Shown piece after piece: positions 10,305-21,610 of a stretch of DNA of 64,000 bases. Position 1 is the stretch's first letter; each line of letters begins with the position of its first letter. A program made the translations under genes and the position numbers. The notes under the pieces are model-generated. The model made no database searches. It worked only from the letters and a program-made list of their open reading frames with translations, and was not told the DNA's origin. Source of the DNA: Shewanella gelidimarina (lineage in GTDB: Bacteria > Pseudomonadota > Gammaproteobacteria > Enterobacterales > Shewanellaceae); NCBI RefSeq assembly GCF_023283945.1, contig NZ_JAKIKW010000009.1, positions 101,593 to 165,592 on the forward strand. Direction: 5' to 3'.

Positions 10305-12257
10305 TTGAGTGACATGGCTAAAAATTTAATTCTCTGGGTTGTCATCGCGGTTGTGTTGATGGCAGTGTTTCAGGGCTATTCCCCCTCTTCTTCTACCAAG
10401 CAGAAGATGGATTATTCTACCTTTTTAGACGATGTTCGTGACGGGCAGATTAATACTGTCGAAGTGAAAAGCGATCAACGTACGATTGAAGGAACAAAGC
10501 GTACTGGAGAGAAGTTCACCACTATTATGCCAATGCCAGATCTTGACTTGATCAATGATCTAGCCCGTAAAGGCATTATGATGAAAGGACAAGAAGCTGA
10601 AGAGTCGGGTTTCTTAACTCAAATCTTTATCTCTTGGTTCCCTATGCTGCTGCTTATCGGGGTATGGATTTTCTTCATGCGTCAGATGCAAGGCGGTGGT
10701 GGTAAAGGCGCAATGTCATTTGGTAAGAGTAAAGCCAAATTGATGAGCGAAGACCAAATTAAAACGACTTTTGCTGACGTTGCTGGTTGTGACGAAGCGA
10801 AAGAAGACGTTAAAGAATTGGTTGATTACTTAAAAGAGCCAACGCGTTTCCAAAAGTTAGGCGGACGAATTCCTACTGGTGTGTTACTTGTTGGCCCACC
10901 AGGTACCGGTAAGACGCTAATTGCTAAAGCCATTGCGGGTGAAGCTAAAGTGCCTTTCTTTACCATTTCAGGTTCAGACTTCGTTGAAATGTTTGTGGGT
11001 GTTGGTGCATCGCGAGTGCGTGACATGTTTGAGCAAGCTAAAAAGTCTGCTCCCTGCATTATCTTCATTGATGAAATTGATGCCGTAGGTCGCCAGCGTG
11101 GCGCAGGTGTTGGTGGTGGTCATGATGAGCGTGAGCAAACCTTGAACCAACTGCTGGTTGAAATGGATGGTTTTGAAGGCAACGAGGGTGTCATTGTTAT
11201 CGCCGCGACTAACCGTCCAGACGTGTTAGATGCAGCGTTATTACGTCCTGGTCGTTTTGACCGTCAAGTTGTTGTGGGTCTGCCTGATGTTCGTGGTCGT
11301 GAGCAAATTCTTAAAGTCCATATGCGCAAAGTGCCATTGGCTGACGGTGTTAAGGCAAGTGTTATTGCTCGTGGTACTCCAGGTTTCTCTGGTGCAGACC
11401 TTGCTAACCTTGTCAACGAAGCGGCATTATTTGCAGCTCGTAACAGTCGCCGCGTCGTGGGCATGGAAGAGTTCGAAAGTGCTAAAGACAAGATCATGAT
11501 GGGTGCAGAGCGCCGTACTATGGTGATGTCTGAAGCTGAAAAAGAGATGACCGCTTACCATGAAGCAGGTCATGCGATTGTCGGTTGTTTAGTGCCAGAG
11601 CATGATCCTGTGCATAAGGTGACTATTATTCCACGTGGTCGAGCGTTGGGTGTGACTTTCTTTTTGCCTGAAGCGGATGCTATTAGCCAAAGCAGACAGA
11701 AACTAGAAAGCCAGATTTCAGTTGCCTATGGTGGTCGTTTAGCCGAAGAGATTATCTACGGTAGCCAGAAAGTGTCTACGGGTGCTTCGCAGGATATTAA
11801 ATATGCGACATCAATAGCACGTAATATGGTGACCCAGTGGGGCTTCTCTGACAAGTTAGGCCCAGTACTCTATGCTGAAGATGAGAATGAAGTCTTCCTT
11901 GGACGCAGCATGGGTAAGTCGCAGCATATGTCAGATGACACTGCGCGTATTATCGATGCTGAAGTTAAGCTGCTGATATCGTCTAACTACGATAGAGCGC
12001 AAGTGTATCTTACCGAGAATATGGACATCCTTCATGCGATGAAAGATGCGCTGATGAAGTATGAAACGATAGACTCGAATCAAATTGATGATTTGATGAA
12101 ACGTCGTGAAGTGCGTTTACCTGCTGAATGGGAAAAAGATAAGCAGTCTAAGGATAATGACAGTAATGACGCTTCTTCTGAAAAGAAAGAAGATGTTAAG
12201 GATACTGAAGATAGTAAAACGGATGTAAGTGATGCAGACGAATCACCTGCTAAGTAA
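10305..12257 (+). CDS. ftsH: ATP-dependent zinc metalloprotease FtsH
   Basis: FtsH is a hexameric inner-membrane AAA+ protease that degrades damaged membrane proteins and regulators. Two membrane segments (residues ~6-24 and ~107-126) flank a periplasmic domain. Walker A GPPGTGKT is at 197-204, Walker B is FIDEIDA and the zinc site HEAGH is at 419-423. The C-terminus is a hydrophilic Asp/Ser/Lys-rich tail. The TTG at 10305 has AGAGG about ten bases upstream; the ATG at 10314 (MAKNLI, as in E. coli) is an alternative giving 647 residues. Confidence 0.97.
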   Translation: MSDMAKNLILWVVIAVVLMAVFQGYSPSSSTKQKMDYSTFLDDVRDGQINTVEVKSDQRTIEGTKRTGEKFTTIMPMPDLDLINDLARKGIMMKGQEAEESGFLTQIFISWFPMLLLIGVWIFFMRQMQGGGGKGAMSFGKSKAKLMSEDQIKTTFADVAGCDEAKEDVKELVDYLKEPTRFQKLGGRIPTGVLLVGPPGTGKTLIAKAIAGEAKVPFFTISGSDFVEMFVGVGASRVRDMFEQAKKSAPCIIFIDEIDAVGRQRGAGVGGGHDEREQTLNQLLVEMDGFEGNEGVIVIAATNRPDVLDAALLRPGRFDRQVVVGLPDVRGREQILKVHMRKVPLADGVKASVIARGTPGFSGADLANLVNEAALFAARNSRRVVGMEEFESAKDKIMMGAERRTMVMSEAEKEMTAYHEAGHAIVGCLVPEHDPVHKVTIIPRGRALGVTFFLPEADAISQSRQKLESQISVAYGGRLAEEIIYGSQKVSTGASQDIKYATSIARNMVTQWGFSDKLGPVLYAEDENEVFLGRSMGKSQHMSDDTARIIDAEVKLLISSNYDRAQVYLTENMDILHAMKDALMKYETIDSNQIDDLMKRREVRLPAEWEKDKQSKDNDSNDASSEKKEDVKDTEDSKTDVSDADESPAK

Positions 12258-12273
12258 TCTTTAGACAATTTTA

Positions 12274-12299
12274 GAAGACCCCTTTATGGGGTTTTCTTG
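12274..12299 (+). terminator. Intrinsic terminator of rlmE-ftsH
   Basis: A short stem (GACCCC/GGGGTTTT, TTTAT loop) is followed by T-rich sequence 20 bases after the ftsH stop. It is moderate in strength, and folP begins just after it, so read-through into folP is likely. Confidence 0.65.
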
Positions 12300-12315
12300 T
12301 TTATGGAGCTTTATT

Positions 12316-13158
12316 TTGTCGATATTAACCAGTGGTGATAAAGCGTTAGATTTATCAACTGCCGTGATCATGGGGATCCTAAATGTCACCCCAGATTCTT
12401 TTTCTGACGGTGGAGAATTTGCTTCAATAGCGAGAGCCTGCGATCAAGCCGATACCATGGTCGCTCAAGGGGCGACCTTTATTGATATTGGTGGTGAGTC
12501 TACTCGTCCTGGCGCTAAGGATGTCTCTGAAACTGATGAGCTCGGCCGAGTTATTCCGCTGATAGAGTATGTCGCTAAAACTCATAATGTATGGATCTCA
12601 ATCGATACTAGCAAGCCCGTGGTAATGAGAGCCGCTGTTGCTGCAGGTGCGCACCTTATTAATGATGTTCGGGCACTGCAAGAGCCTGGTGCATTAGTGG
12701 CGGCAGCTGAGCTTGGTGTCCCTGTTTGCCTAATGCATATGCAAGGTAAACCTCGAACCATGCAACAAGCACCTGTTTATGATGACGTTGTTAAGGATGT
12801 TGCTCAGTTTTTTGAGTGGCGTATTGAGGCTTGTCTTCAAGCGGGAGTCAAACGAGCGAATATTGTGCTCGATCCGGGATTTGGTTTTGGCAAGTCATTA
12901 GCGCATAATTACGAGATACTGCAGCGTTTAGCTGAATTGAGTACATTTGAGCTACCAATTTTGGCTGGGATGTCTCGCAAAAGCATGTTTGGACAACTAC
13001 TTAATCGTGAAGTGTCACAAAGACTAAGTGCCTCTCTTGCTGCTAATATGTTGGCAGTACAGGCGGGCGCAAGTATTGTGCGAGTGCATGATGTACAAGA
13101 AACCGCTGACATGATGGCTGTGTTAAGTGCAACTAAAAATTACAAGGATTTAAGCTAA
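12316..13158 (+). CDS. folP: Dihydropteroate synthase
   Basis: FolP joins p-aminobenzoate to the pterin pyrophosphate in folate synthesis and is the target of sulfonamides. Signature motifs are MGILNVTPDSFSDGG near the N-terminus, DIGGESTRPGA, LDPGFGFGKS and the C-terminal RVHDV. The frame is open further upstream, but that part lies in the ftsH terminator. The TTG at 12316 has TGGAG seven bases before it and gives 280 residues, the usual size, so I chose it. The ftsH-folP-glmM order is the same as in E. coli. Confidence 0.95.
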   Translation: MSILTSGDKALDLSTAVIMGILNVTPDSFSDGGEFASIARACDQADTMVAQGATFIDIGGESTRPGAKDVSETDELGRVIPLIEYVAKTHNVWISIDTSKPVVMRAAVAAGAHLINDVRALQEPGALVAAAELGVPVCLMHMQGKPRTMQQAPVYDDVVKDVAQFFEWRIEACLQAGVKRANIVLDPGFGFGKSLAHNYEILQRLAELSTFELPILAGMSRKSMFGQLLNREVSQRLSASLAANMLAVQAGASIVRVHDVQETADMMAVLSATKNYKDLS

Positions 13159-13176
13159 GCACTCGCTTAGCTTAAA
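13149..13176 (+). other. AT-rich perfect hairpin overlapping the folP stop
   Basis: TTTAAGCTAAG is repeated as a perfect inverted copy around a six-base loop. The folP stop codon lies inside the left arm and no T run follows. It may protect the mRNA 3' end or weakly attenuate before glmM. Confidence 0.55.
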
Positions 13177-13241
13177 TAAAGTATGATTGGGTAGGATCTG
13201 GGCATTCCTTTCTACCCACCGTTATTAATTTTGGAGTTTTC

Positions 13242-14579
13242 GTGAAACAAAGACAATTTTTTGGTACTGACGGTATTCGCGGTAAAGTAGGTGCGGGTAA
13301 AATGACCCCTGAGTTAGCGCTTAAGCTGGGCTGGGCTGCAGGAAGAGTGTTATCCCGAACGGGCACGCATAAAGTTATTATAGGTAAAGACACCCGTATT
13401 TCTGGTTATCTATTTGAATCGGCGCTCGAAGCTGGGCTGTCAGCCGCAGGCCTTGATGTCATGCTGATAGGTCCAATGCCAACACCTGCCGTTGCTTATT
13501 TGACGCGAACATTCCGTGCAGAAGCTGGCATTGTGATCAGTGCATCACATAATCCTTATTATGATAATGGTATTAAGTTTTTCTATACCGATGGCAGCAA
13601 ACTTGATGATGCGGTAGAACTCGAAATCGAAGCCGAATTGGAAAAGCCATTAACCTGCGTAGAGTCCCACCTTTTAGGCAAAGTTTCTCGTATAGATGAC
13701 GCTGCGGGTCGTTATATTGAATATTGTAAAAGTCATTTCCCAGCAGAACAAACATTAAGTGGCTTAAAAATTGTTGTCGATTGTGCTCATGGCGCAACGT
13801 ACCACATTGCCCCTAGTGTATTTAAAGAGCTCGGTGCTGAAGTAGTCGCTATTGGTGACAAGCCAAATGGTTTGAACATTAATGATAACGTGGGGGCAAC
13901 CTCAACGGCTAAAATTTGCGAAACTGTGTTGGCAGAAAATGCCGACCTCGGTATTGCACTCGATGGTGACGGCGACCGGATCATGATGGTTAACCGCCAT
14001 GGACGAGTGATTGATGGCGATGAAATTCTCTACATCTTGGCTTGTGATGCGCAAAAGCGTGGTGTACTGCGGGGTGGCGTTGTCGGAACATTGATGTCTA
14101 ACTTAGGCTTAGATCTTGCTCTTCAAGCGCTCGATATTCCGTTTGTTCGTTCAAAAGTGGGCGACCGCTACGTAATGGAACTGCTCAAAGAGCATGATTG
14201 GCGTATCGGTGGTGAAAATTCTGGCCATATTTTGAACTTGGATCATGGCACAACAGGTGATGGTATTGTCGCGGGGATTTTGGTCCTTGCAGCTATGCGT
14301 CGTCAAAATGCTAACCTAGAGGACTTAACCGTCGGTATTACCATGCTGCCTCAAGTGTTGGTCAATGTGCGCTTTGAGGGTGCTGATGACCCATTAACCT
14401 CCGCTGAAGTGTTAGCCGCTAAAGTTGAAGTTGAACAAAAGCTTGGCGCTAGAGGTCGAGTATTATTGCGTAAATCAGGCACTGAACCTTTACTTCGAGT
14501 GATGGTTGAAGGTGATGATGAAAATGATGTGACCCAATTTGCTAATGATATTGCTGATGCAGTGCGCAACTTAGTATAA
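13242..14579 (+). CDS. glmM: Phosphoglucosamine mutase
   Basis: GlmM converts glucosamine-6-phosphate to glucosamine-1-phosphate for peptidoglycan and lipopolysaccharide precursors. The 445 residues equal the E. coli length. The active phosphoserine is Ser102 in [12 protein letters not shown], the metal-binding loop is DGDGDR near 241-246, and the phosphate-binding loop is [15 protein letters not shown] near the C-terminus. The start is GTG with TTGGAG nine bases before it. It sits behind folP, as in most gammaproteobacteria. Confidence 0.97.
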   Translation: MKQRQFFGTDGIRGKVGAGKMTPELALKLGWAAGRVLSRTGTHKVIIGKDTRISGYLFESALEAGLSAAGLDVMLIGPMPTPAVAYLTRTFRAEAGIVISASHNPYYDNGIKFFYTDGSKLDDAVELEIEAELEKPLTCVESHLLGKVSRIDDAAGRYIEYCKSHFPAEQTLSGLKIVVDCAHGATYHIAPSVFKELGAEVVAIGDKPNGLNINDNVGATSTAKICETVLAENADLGIALDGDGDRIMMVNRHGRVIDGDEILYILACDAQKRGVLRGGVVGTLMSNLGLDLALQALDIPFVRSKVGDRYVMELLKEHDWRIGGENSGHILNLDHGTTGDGIVAGILVLAAMRRQNANLEDLTVGITMLPQVLVNVRFEGADDPLTSAEVLAAKVEVEQKLGARGRVLLRKSGTEPLLRVMVEGDDENDVTQFANDIADAVRNLV

Positions 14580-14765
14580 ATGTTCAACTGAGTTTGAGCG
14601 CATAAACGTTGATAAAGCTGTTTAAAGGAGTTGCATTGTGAATATAACTCCTTGGTCGCATAAAAAGTATGCGTTCTCGCCTAGTTTATTAAAAATTACG
14701 CCTTTAGCTATTGTAACTTAACAAGCGGTTCGATATTATTCACGCCGCTTTCAGAGGAGACCGTG

Positions 14766-15548
14766 ATGGCACTTAGACGTCCGATGGTTGCTGGTAATTG
14801 GAAAATGAATGGCAGTGCATCACTTGCACAAGAGCTATTCAAAAAATTCGCTACCAAGCTCCAAAATGATTCAGCTGAAGTGGTATTGTGTCCGCCTTCT
14901 ATTTACTTAGAAAGTGTTCGACAGCTGCTAGATGAAAACAAAGAAGCCTTAAACGGTTGTCTTGTCAGAATGGGTTCGCAGAATGTCAGTCAACATGACT
15001 TCGGAGCTTATACTGGTGAAATATCTGGGCAGATGTTAAAAGATTCAGGATGTCGATATGTTATTATCGGACATTCAGAACGTCGCCGTATGTACGGAGA
15101 GACGAGTGACATCGTAGCAGAGAAATTTGCTGCCGCTCAAAAACATGGTTTGACGCCAATATTATGTGTTGGTGAGTCAGGTCCAGCTCGTGAAGCAAGA
15201 AGAACTTTTGAAGTGATTGCCGAAGAGTTAGATATTGTCATTGAAAAAAATGGCACCATGGCTTTTGACAACGCTATTATCGCCTATGAGCCGCTTTGGG
15301 CTGTAGGAACAGGTAAGAGTGCTACACCAGAGCAGGCACAAGAAGTTCATGCGTTTATTCGCAAACGCCTGTCTGAAGTTTCTCCCTTTATCGGAGAAAA
15401 TATCAGGATTTTGTACGGTGGTAGCGTAACACCGAGTAATGCTGCGGATTTATTTGCGCAGCCTGATGTAGACGGTGGCTTGATTGGTGGTGTAAGCCTC
15501 AATGCTACTGAATTTCTCAGTCTATGTACGATAGCGATGAGCGCATAA
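14766..15548 (+). CDS. tpiA: Triosephosphate isomerase
   Basis: The 260-residue TIM-barrel enzyme interconverts dihydroxyacetone phosphate and glyceraldehyde-3-phosphate. Catalytic residues are visible: Lys in GNWKMNGS near the N-terminus, His in IIGHSERR and Glu in AYEPLWAVGTG, followed by the phosphate-binding loop YGGSV. I chose the ATG at 14766 (AGAGGAG upstream) over the overlapping GTG at 14763. secG begins two bases after the stop, so glycolysis and secretion genes share a transcript. Confidence 0.97.
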   Translation: MALRRPMVAGNWKMNGSASLAQELFKKFATKLQNDSAEVVLCPPSIYLESVRQLLDENKEALNGCLVRMGSQNVSQHDFGAYTGEISGQMLKDSGCRYVIIGHSERRRMYGETSDIVAEKFAAAQKHGLTPILCVGESGPAREARRTFEVIAEELDIVIEKNGTMAFDNAIIAYEPLWAVGTGKSATPEQAQEVHAFIRKRLSEVSPFIGENIRILYGGSVTPSNAADLFAQPDVDGGLIGGVSLNATEFLSLCTIAMSA

Positions 15549-15550
15549 AT

Positions 15551-15886
15551 ATGTATGAAGTTCTAATGGTTATATACTTGTTGGTTGCTTTAGGTCTAAT
15601 CGGACTTATCTTAATCCAGCAAGGTAAAGGTGCTGATATGGGTGCCTCTTTTGGTGCTGGAGCATCAAATACTCTGTTTGGTTCATCAGGTTCTGGTAAC
15701 TTCTTGACTCGTTCAACAGCTGTTTTAGCAATTGGTTTTTTTGCGCTAAGTTTAACCATTGGTAACTTAAGTGCAAATCACACTCAAGCTGAAGACGCTT
15801 GGAACGATTTAGGTAGCGATGCAGCACAAGCTGTTGAGCAAGTTCAGCAAGAAGCTGAAAAGTCAGAAGATAAAATCCCTGACTAA
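15551..15886 (+). CDS. secG: Protein translocase subunit SecG
   Basis: SecG is the small subunit of the SecYEG channel. The 111 residues contain two membrane segments (about 2-22 and 53-73) joined by the conserved loop LIQQGKGADMGASFGAGAS, then an acidic, glutamine-rich tail. The true start is the ATG two bases after tpiA. A longer frame starting inside tpiA is not needed. The order secG-leuU-metY-rimP is the same as in E. coli. Confidence 0.96.
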   Translation: MYEVLMVIYLLVALGLIGLILIQQGKGADMGASFGAGASNTLFGSSGSGNFLTRSTAVLAIGFFALSLTIGNLSANHTQAEDAWNDLGSDAAQAVEQVQQEAEKSEDKIPD

Positions 15887-15981
15887 CCCATAGATTTTTA
15901 TGGGAACTATTAATCGGTTGATTAATAGAGATTGTTTAAATGACTATTAACCTCTCAACGTAGTCATTAGTAAAAACAATC
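15887..15981 (+). other. Three successive hairpins between secG and tRNA-Leu
   Basis: The first stem is CCCATA/TATGGG (15887-15904). The second is CTATTAATC/GATTAATAG (15907-15928), a perfect 9-bp stem. The third is a long-range stem with GATTGTTT (15930-15937) and ATGACTA (15940-15946) pairing with TAGTCAT (15961-15967) and AAACAATC (15974-15981). None has a proper T run. They may end the secG message, or guide RNase processing of the tRNA precursor. Confidence 0.6.
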
Positions 15982-15995
15982 GATGTATAAATTAT

Positions 15996-16082
15996 GCGGA
16001 TGTGGTGGAATTGGTAGACACGCCAGCTTGAGGGGCTGGTGAGCGCAAGCTCGTGGGGGTTCAAGTCCCCCCATCCGCACCA
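15996..16082 (+). tRNA. leuU: tRNA-Leu (anticodon GAG)
   Basis: The 87-base gene has a 7-bp acceptor stem GCGGATG/CATCCGC, discriminator A and an encoded CCA. The anticodon stem CCAGC/GCTGG encloses the loop TTGAGGG, so the anticodon is GAG. A long variable arm (class II) and the T-loop GTTCAAGTC are present. It occupies the same place, behind secG, as leuU in E. coli. Confidence 0.98.
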
Positions 16083-16187
16083 AATCTTTGATTTTGTTTA
16101 ATGACCAAGTCAAAGATAATAAAGTGGTATATAAAGCGCTTTATTATTGCAAGTCGAGGTAATTCTCAATATACTTGCACAAGTTGT

Positions 16188-16264
<77 letters not shown>

Positions 16265-16317
16265 GCTTCCCAGTAAAGGATTTAGATCCTATACTGTTAC
16301 AGGTTTCTGGATATATC

Positions 16318-16341
16318 AACCTCGTCATTACGGGGTTTTTT
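16318..16341 (+). terminator. Weak terminator or attenuator after metY
   Basis: AACCTCG pairs with CGGGGTT around TCATTA and is followed by six T. Because rimP lies downstream with no clear new promoter, it may act as an attenuator between the tRNA and the nusA operon. Confidence 0.6.
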
Positions 16342-16385
16342 GTTATCTGGGAGTTACAAAACGGTCATGAAAGTGACTTTTTACT

Positions 16386-16407
16386 GGGGCTAATTAGGCC
16401 CTTTTTT
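16386..16407 (+). terminator. Second attenuator-like hairpin in the rimP leader
   Basis: GGGGCT and AGGCCC form a stem with one mismatch around AATT, and a T7-type tract follows. It ends 19 bases before the rimP start. Two such terminators in the leader fit the known self-control of the nusA operon by NusA. Confidence 0.55.
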
Positions 16408-16426
16408 GTTTTTCTGAGGGGTAACC

Positions 16427-16882
16427 TTGGCTACATTAGAACGCAAACTGGTAGAGATGCTCAAAGCGCCAGTTGAAGCATTAGGTCACGAGCTCTGGGG
16501 CTTGGAATATATTCAAGCAGGTAAGCACTCTATCTTGCGTCTATATATAGACAATGAAAAAGGTATTTTTGTTGATGACTGTGCCGATACCAGTCGTCAA
16601 GTTAGTGCTGTTATGGATGTTGAAGATCCAATTTCAACTGAGTACACGCTAGAAGTTTCTTCACCTGGTGTGGATAGACCATTGTTCACTGCTGAACAAT
16701 ATCTGCTCTATACCGGTGAAACTGTAAAAGTACAATTAACGATGCCTGTCGCAGGCGGTCGTAATTTGAAAGGTACCGTTATTGGCGTCGAGGGGCAAAT
16801 GCTCACTCTGTCAGTAGAGGGTAATGAACTGATAGTTGCTTTGGATAACATCCGTAAAGGCAATTTAATCGCTAAGTTTTGA
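16427..16882 (+). CDS. rimP: Ribosome maturation factor RimP
   Basis: RimP (YhbC) is needed for maturation of the 30S ribosomal subunit. The 151 residues have the two-domain form: an N-terminal alpha/beta domain with [20 protein letters not shown] and the conserved [14 protein letters not shown], then a small SH3-like C-terminal barrel. The start codon is TTG with GAGGGG at a good distance upstream, a rare start that could keep expression low. nusA follows in the same operon. Confidence 0.95.
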   Translation: MATLERKLVEMLKAPVEALGHELWGLEYIQAGKHSILRLYIDNEKGIFVDDCADTSRQVSAVMDVEDPISTEYTLEVSSPGVDRPLFTAEQYLLYTGETVKVQLTMPVAGGRNLKGTVIGVEGQMLTLSVEGNELIVALDNIRKGNLIAKF

Positions 16883-16909
16883 TGAATTCAAGGTGAACGA
16901 GGCAAGAGA

Positions 16910-18409
16910 ATGAATAAAGAGATCCTGCTAGTCGCTGAGGCTGTTTCGAATGAAAAAGGTGTACCACGCGAAAAGATTTTTGAAGCGTTGGAAGTTGCAC
17001 TAGCCACAGCAACCAAGAAAAAATATGAAGGTGACATCGAAGTTCGTGTTGCTATTGATCGCAAAACTGGTGCCTATGAAACATTCCGTCGTTGGATGGT
17101 TGTTGAAGACACTGGCGAGCCATTAGAAAACCCTTTCCGTGAAATTACTCTCGAAGCGGCAGTATATGATGAACCTGAAATTGAGCTTGGCGGCTTTATT
17201 GAAGATGAAATCGATTCAGTTGCATTCGACCGCGTTACGACGCAAACGGCAAAGCAAGTTATCGTACAAAAAGTACGTGAAGCTGAACGTGCTCAGATTG
17301 TTGACCAATTTCGCGATCGCGAAGGTGAGTTAATTGTCGGTGTGGTTAAGAAAAGTAACCGCGAAAGTGTTGTTGTTGATTTGGGCGGTAATGCCGATGG
17401 CGTATTGTTCAAAGAAGACTTGCTGACTCGTGAATCTTTCCGACCAGGTGATCGTGTACGTGCATTGCTTTACTCTGTACGTCCAGAAGCGCGTGGCGCT
17501 CAGTTATTTCTAACTCGCACTAAGTCTGAAATGCTGATTGAGCTTTTCCGTGTTGAAGTACCTGAAATTGCCGATGAGATGATCGAAATCATGGGCGCAG
17601 CTCGTGATCCAGGTTCGCGTGCAAAGATTGCAGTAAAATCTAACGACCGTCGTATCGATCCTATCGGTGCGTGTGTTGGTATGCGTGGCGCACGTGTTCA
17701 AGCCGTTTCAAACGAGCTTGGCGGTGAACGTGTTGATATCGTTCTTTGGGACGATAACCCAGCGCAGTATGTTATTAACTGTATGGCACCTGCTGACGTG
17801 GCGTCAATCATCGTAGATGAAGACAACCACTCAATGGATATCGCTGTAGAGGCTGATAGCCTAGCGCAAGCAATTGGTCGTAATGGTCAGAATATTCGTC
17901 TAGCGACTCAACTGTCTGGTTGGGAACTAAACGTCATGACGGTTAATGACATGAAAGTTAAGCACCAAGCGGAAAGCGCTAAAGTGGTTAATTTACTGAT
18001 TCAGGCGCTAGACGTTGATGAACAGTTTGCTCAAGTTCTGGCTGACGAAGGCTTTACCTCTTTAGAAGAGATTGCTTACGTACCAACATCAGAACTATTA
18101 GAAATAGATGGATTTGACGAAGATACCGTCGAGTCTTTAAGAGAACGTGCAAAAGCGGCGATCTCGACTCGCGCACTTGCGACTGAGGAAGCACTTGACG
18201 GTGTTTCACCAAGTGATGACCTTCTAGCGTTAGAAGGTTTGGATAAACACTCGGCATTCGTAATGGCAAGCAAAGGCGTAATCACGCTAGAAGATTTAGC
18301 CGAACAAGGCATTGATGATTTGATCGAAATTGTAGAATTAACAGAAGCAAAAGCAGGTGAGCTCATTATGGCTGCCCGTAATATCTGTTGGTTTGGCGAA
18401 GAAGCATAA
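16910..18409 (+). CDS. nusA: Transcription termination/antitermination factor NusA
   Basis: NusA binds RNA polymerase and controls pausing, termination and antitermination. The 499 residues follow the E. coli plan: an N-terminal polymerase-binding domain (1-125), S1 domain (about 135-200), two KH domains (about 230-340, with [13 protein letters not shown] and [12 protein letters not shown]) and two acidic AR repeats at the C-terminus (about 365-495), the form found in gammaproteobacteria. infB follows 26 bases after the stop. Confidence 0.97.
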   Translation: MNKEILLVAEAVSNEKGVPREKIFEALEVALATATKKKYEGDIEVRVAIDRKTGAYETFRRWMVVEDTGEPLENPFREITLEAAVYDEPEIELGGFIEDEIDSVAFDRVTTQTAKQVIVQKVREAERAQIVDQFRDREGELIVGVVKKSNRESVVVDLGGNADGVLFKEDLLTRESFRPGDRVRALLYSVRPEARGAQLFLTRTKSEMLIELFRVEVPEIADEMIEIMGAARDPGSRAKIAVKSNDRRIDPIGACVGMRGARVQAVSNELGGERVDIVLWDDNPAQYVINCMAPADVASIIVDEDNHSMDIAVEADSLAQAIGRNGQNIRLATQLSGWELNVMTVNDMKVKHQAESAKVVNLLIQALDVDEQFAQVLADEGFTSLEEIAYVPTSELLEIDGFDEDTVESLRERAKAAISTRALATEEALDGVSPSDDLLALEGLDKHSAFVMASKGVITLEDLAEQGIDDLIEIVELTEAKAGELIMAARNICWFGEEA

Positions 18410-18435
18410 GTCGATCAACAGAGGGGAATTTATAC

Positions 18436-21117
18436 ATGGCAGATACTACAGTAGACAAACTAGCCGCAGAAGTTGGGAAAAGCGCTGATCGACTCGTCGA
18501 ACAGTTTTCTCAGGCTGGCATTAAGAAATCGACAAATGATACGGTTTCTGAATCTGAAAAACAGCAGTTGCTTGATTTTCTTAAGAAGCAACACGGTGGC
18601 GAAGCTGCACCAACTAAAATGACACTTCAACGTAAGTCAGTATCGACTTTGAGCGTTGCAGGCAGTGGCGGTCAATCAAAAGACGTTAAAGTAGAAGTGC
18701 GTAAAAAGCGTACTTTTGTTAAGCGTGATGAAGCGCAAGAAGCTGAGCTTGCTGCAGCAGCAAAAGCTGAAGAAGACGCTAAAGCTGCGACAGCAAAAGC
18801 TGAAACTGAAGCGAAGAACAAAGCTGACGAAGAAGCAAAAGCTGCGAAAGCGACTGCTAAAGTAGCAAAGAAAGAAGCTGCTCCAGCGCAAACTGCAGAT
18901 GAAAAAGCCGCTACAGATGAAGCTGATAAGCTTCAAGCTGTTAAAGATGAAGTTGCTATCGCTAAGGCTGATGTTGAATCAGTTGCCGCGACAGAAGAAG
19001 CGCGTCGTCTTGCTGAAGAAAACGCTAAGCGTTGGGCTGATGAAGAAAAAGCACGTAAAGAAGCTGAAAAGACAGGTGATCACCATGTGACTACCTCGAC
19101 TGAAGCACGTGCCGCTGAAGATACTGCCGATGCAAAAGCAGAAAAGAGTGGACGTCGTCCACGTAAACCTTCTGCAAATGCTGGTAACAATGCAGCTCCT
19201 AACGCTAACGCTAATGCTAATGCCGGTTCTGGTCGCCCAGGTGGTAAAGGTAAGCGCGGTAAAGATAACCGTCGCGATAGCCGTAATTCACGTAATTCAC
19301 GTAATACGCGTAGCGTAGCACCTGAATCAATGGATCACGCGTTCAACAAGTCAGCTGTTGTTGTAAAGGCAGAAGTTAGCATCGGTGAAACAGTTTCAGT
19401 TTCTGAACTAGCTTCAAAGATGTCAATTAAAGCGACTGAAATCATTAAGCAGATGATGAAGATGGGCTCTATGGTTACTATTAACCAAGTCCTCGATCAA
19501 GAAACTGCCCAGCTTGTTGCCGAAGAGATGGGACATAAAGTTATCCTTACTCGCGAAAACGAGCTTGAGCATCAAGTACTTGCTGACCGTAATGGCGAAG
19601 TTAAACTTGAATCACGTGCTCCAGTGGTTACTATCATGGGTCACGTCGACCATGGTAAGACATCACTACTTGATTACATTCGTCGTGCAAAAGTAGCCTC
19701 TGGCGAAGCCGGTGGTATTACTCAGCATATTGGTGCTTACCACGTTGAAACTGACAACGGTATGATCACTTTCCTAGATACACCTGGTCACGCTGCGTTT
19801 ACCGCAATGCGTGCACGTGGTGCTAAAGCGACTGATATCGTTATTCTAGTTGTTGCTGCAGATGATGGCGTTATGCCACAAACAATCGAAGCTATCCAGC
19901 ATGCTAAAGCAGGTGGTGTACCACTGATTGTTGCCGTTAACAAAATGGATAAGCCAGAAGCTGATCCAGAGCGCGTTAAGTCTGAACTGTCTCAACATGG
20001 CGTAATGTCAGAAGATTGGGGCGGAAACAACATGTTTGTTCACGTTTCAGCTAAGAGCGGTGAAGGTATTGATGATCTTCTTGAAGGTATCCTTCTAGAA
20101 TCTGAAGTACTAGAACTTAAAGCGGTTCGTGAAGGTATGGCTGCAGGTGTTGTTGTTGAATCTAAGCTTGATAAAGGCCGTGGTCCAGTTGCAACAGTAC
20201 TTGTACAAGAAGGTACCTTGAAGCAGGGCGATATCGTTCTTTGTGGCCTTGAGTACGGTAAAGTCCGTGCTATGCGCGACGAAAACGGTAAAACAATCAC
20301 TGAAGCGGGTCCGTCGATTCCGGTTGAGATCTTAGGTCTTTCGGGTGTGCCATCTGCTGGTGATGAAGCGACTGTTGTACGTGATGAGCGTAAAGCGCGT
20401 GAAGTTGCATTGTACCGTCAAGGTAAGTTCCGTGATATTAAGTTGGCTCGCCAGCAGAAGTCTAAGCTTGAAAACATGTTCGCCAATATGGTTGAAGGTG
20501 AAGTTGAAGAGTTGAACCTAGTGCTAAAAGCTGATGTTCAAGGTTCTCTTGAAGCGATTGCTGATTCACTGAACAAGCTTTCTACTGATGAAGTTAAAGT
20601 TAACATCATCGCTCGTGGCGTAGGTGGACTCACTGAAACAGATGCTACTCTAGCGGCAGCATCTAACGCTATTATGATCGGCTTTAACGTTCGTGCAGAT
20701 GCACAAGCGCGTAAAGTGGTTGACAGCGAAAGTGTAGATCTTCGTTACTACAGCATCATCTATCAGTTGATTGATGAAGTTAGAGACGCGATGAGCGGCA
20801 TGCTAGCGCCAGAATTTAGACAAGAAATTATTGGTCTTGCTCAAGTTCGTGACGTATTTAAGTCTCCTAAGATTGGCTCAATTGCGGGTTGTATGGTGAC
20901 CGAAGGTACTATCAAGCGTAGCGCTCCAATCCGCGTTCTACGTGAGAACATTGTTATCTACGAAGGTGAGCTTGAATCTCTTCGTCGCTTTAAAGACGAT
21001 GTTGCTGACGTTCGTAACGGCATGGAATGTGGTATCGGTGTGAAGAACTATAATGACGTCAGAGTTGGCGATCAGATTGAAGTCTTCGAAACCGTTGAGA
21101 TAGCGCGTACTCTGTAA
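18436..21117 (+). CDS. infB: Translation initiation factor IF-2
   Basis: IF-2 is the GTPase that brings fMet-tRNA to the 30S subunit and promotes subunit joining. From the ATG at 18436 (GAGGGG upstream) it is 893 residues. Residues ~1-50 are the IF2 N-terminal domain. Residues ~95-225 are a highly charged Ala/Lys/Glu helix, followed by an Asn/Arg/Gly-rich linker (NANANANA and [13 protein letters not shown]). The GTP-binding P-loop GHVDHGKT is at 402-409, then DTPGH and NKMD. The C-terminal domains bind fMet. Internal starts, as in E. coli, are possible but not shown. Confidence 0.97.
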   Translation: MADTTVDKLAAEVGKSADRLVEQFSQAGIKKSTNDTVSESEKQQLLDFLKKQHGGEAAPTKMTLQRKSVSTLSVAGSGGQSKDVKVEVRKKRTFVKRDEAQEAELAAAAKAEEDAKAATAKAETEAKNKADEEAKAAKATAKVAKKEAAPAQTADEKAATDEADKLQAVKDEVAIAKADVESVAATEEARRLAEENAKRWADEEKARKEAEKTGDHHVTTSTEARAAEDTADAKAEKSGRRPRKPSANAGNNAAPNANANANAGSGRPGGKGKRGKDNRRDSRNSRNSRNTRSVAPESMDHAFNKSAVVVKAEVSIGETVSVSELASKMSIKATEIIKQMMKMGSMVTINQVLDQETAQLVAEEMGHKVILTRENELEHQVLADRNGEVKLESRAPVVTIMGHVDHGKTSLLDYIRRAKVASGEAGGITQHIGAYHVETDNGMITFLDTPGHAAFTAMRARGAKATDIVILVVAADDGVMPQTIEAIQHAKAGGVPLIVAVNKMDKPEADPERVKSELSQHGVMSEDWGGNNMFVHVSAKSGEGIDDLLEGILLESEVLELKAVREGMAAGVVVESKLDKGRGPVATVLVQEGTLKQGDIVLCGLEYGKVRAMRDENGKTITEAGPSIPVEILGLSGVPSAGDEATVVRDERKAREVALYRQGKFRDIKLARQQKSKLENMFANMVEGEVEELNLVLKADVQGSLEAIADSLNKLSTDEVKVNIIARGVGGLTETDATLAAASNAIMIGFNVRADAQARKVVDSESVDLRYYSIIYQLIDEVRDAMSGMLAPEFRQEIIGLAQVRDVFKSPKIGSIAGCMVTEGTIKRSAPIRVLRENIVIYEGELESLRRFKDDVADVRNGMECGIGVKNYNDVRVGDQIEVFETVEIARTL

Positions 21118-21140
21118 CGCATCTTGTAACTTACTTATAG

Positions 21141-21158
21141 GGGCGGCGTTAGCCGCCC
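21141..21158 (+). other. GC-rich hairpin between infB and rbfA
   Basis: GGGCGGC and GCCGCCC pair perfectly around GTTA, with only a short T-containing tail. It may partly attenuate or protect the infB message. The rbfA ribosome site lies beyond it. Confidence 0.6.
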
Positions 21159-21181
21159 TTACTATTTAGGGCAAATATATC

Positions 21182-21610
21182 ATGGCAAAAGAATTTAGTC
21201 GTACACGCCGCATAGCACAACAGCTACAACAAGAGTTGGCGCAGGTGCTACAGCGTGACATGAAAGACCCTCGTATCGGTTTTGTCACCGTTAATGATGT
21301 CGATGTTTCACGTGACTTAAGCTATGCAAAAGTTTACGTGACTTTCTTTGAAGAAGACGAAAGTCTTGTGAAACAGAAGGTGCAGGCATTAGATGATGCT
21401 GCGGGTTATATCCGCTCGCTTGTCGCTGGCCGCATGAAATTGCGTGTGATGCCTGAACTGCGTTTTATCTATGACAGTTCACTGGTTGAAGGTATGCGTA
21501 TGTCAAACCTTGTTAGCCGCGTGATCAGTAATGATGCAGCTAAGCAGCAAGAGCACGGCACTGAAGAAGATATTGAGCAAGACAGCAACAAGGCTGAGGA
21601 CGACAAGTAA
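21182..21610 (+). CDS. rbfA: Ribosome-binding factor A
   Basis: RbfA is a cold-adaptation factor that binds 30S precursors near the 5' end of 16S rRNA. The 142 residues show the family's KH-like fold with the start [27 protein letters not shown] and the [10 protein letters not shown] segment. An acidic 25-residue tail follows ([19 protein letters not shown]). Its stop codon overlaps the truB start by one base (TAATG), so the two are translationally coupled. Confidence 0.96.
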   Translation: MAKEFSRTRRIAQQLQQELAQVLQRDMKDPRIGFVTVNDVDVSRDLSYAKVYVTFFEEDESLVKQKVQALDDAAGYIRSLVAGRMKLRVMPELRFIYDSSLVEGMRMSNLVSRVISNDAAKQQEHGTEEDIEQDSNKAEDDK

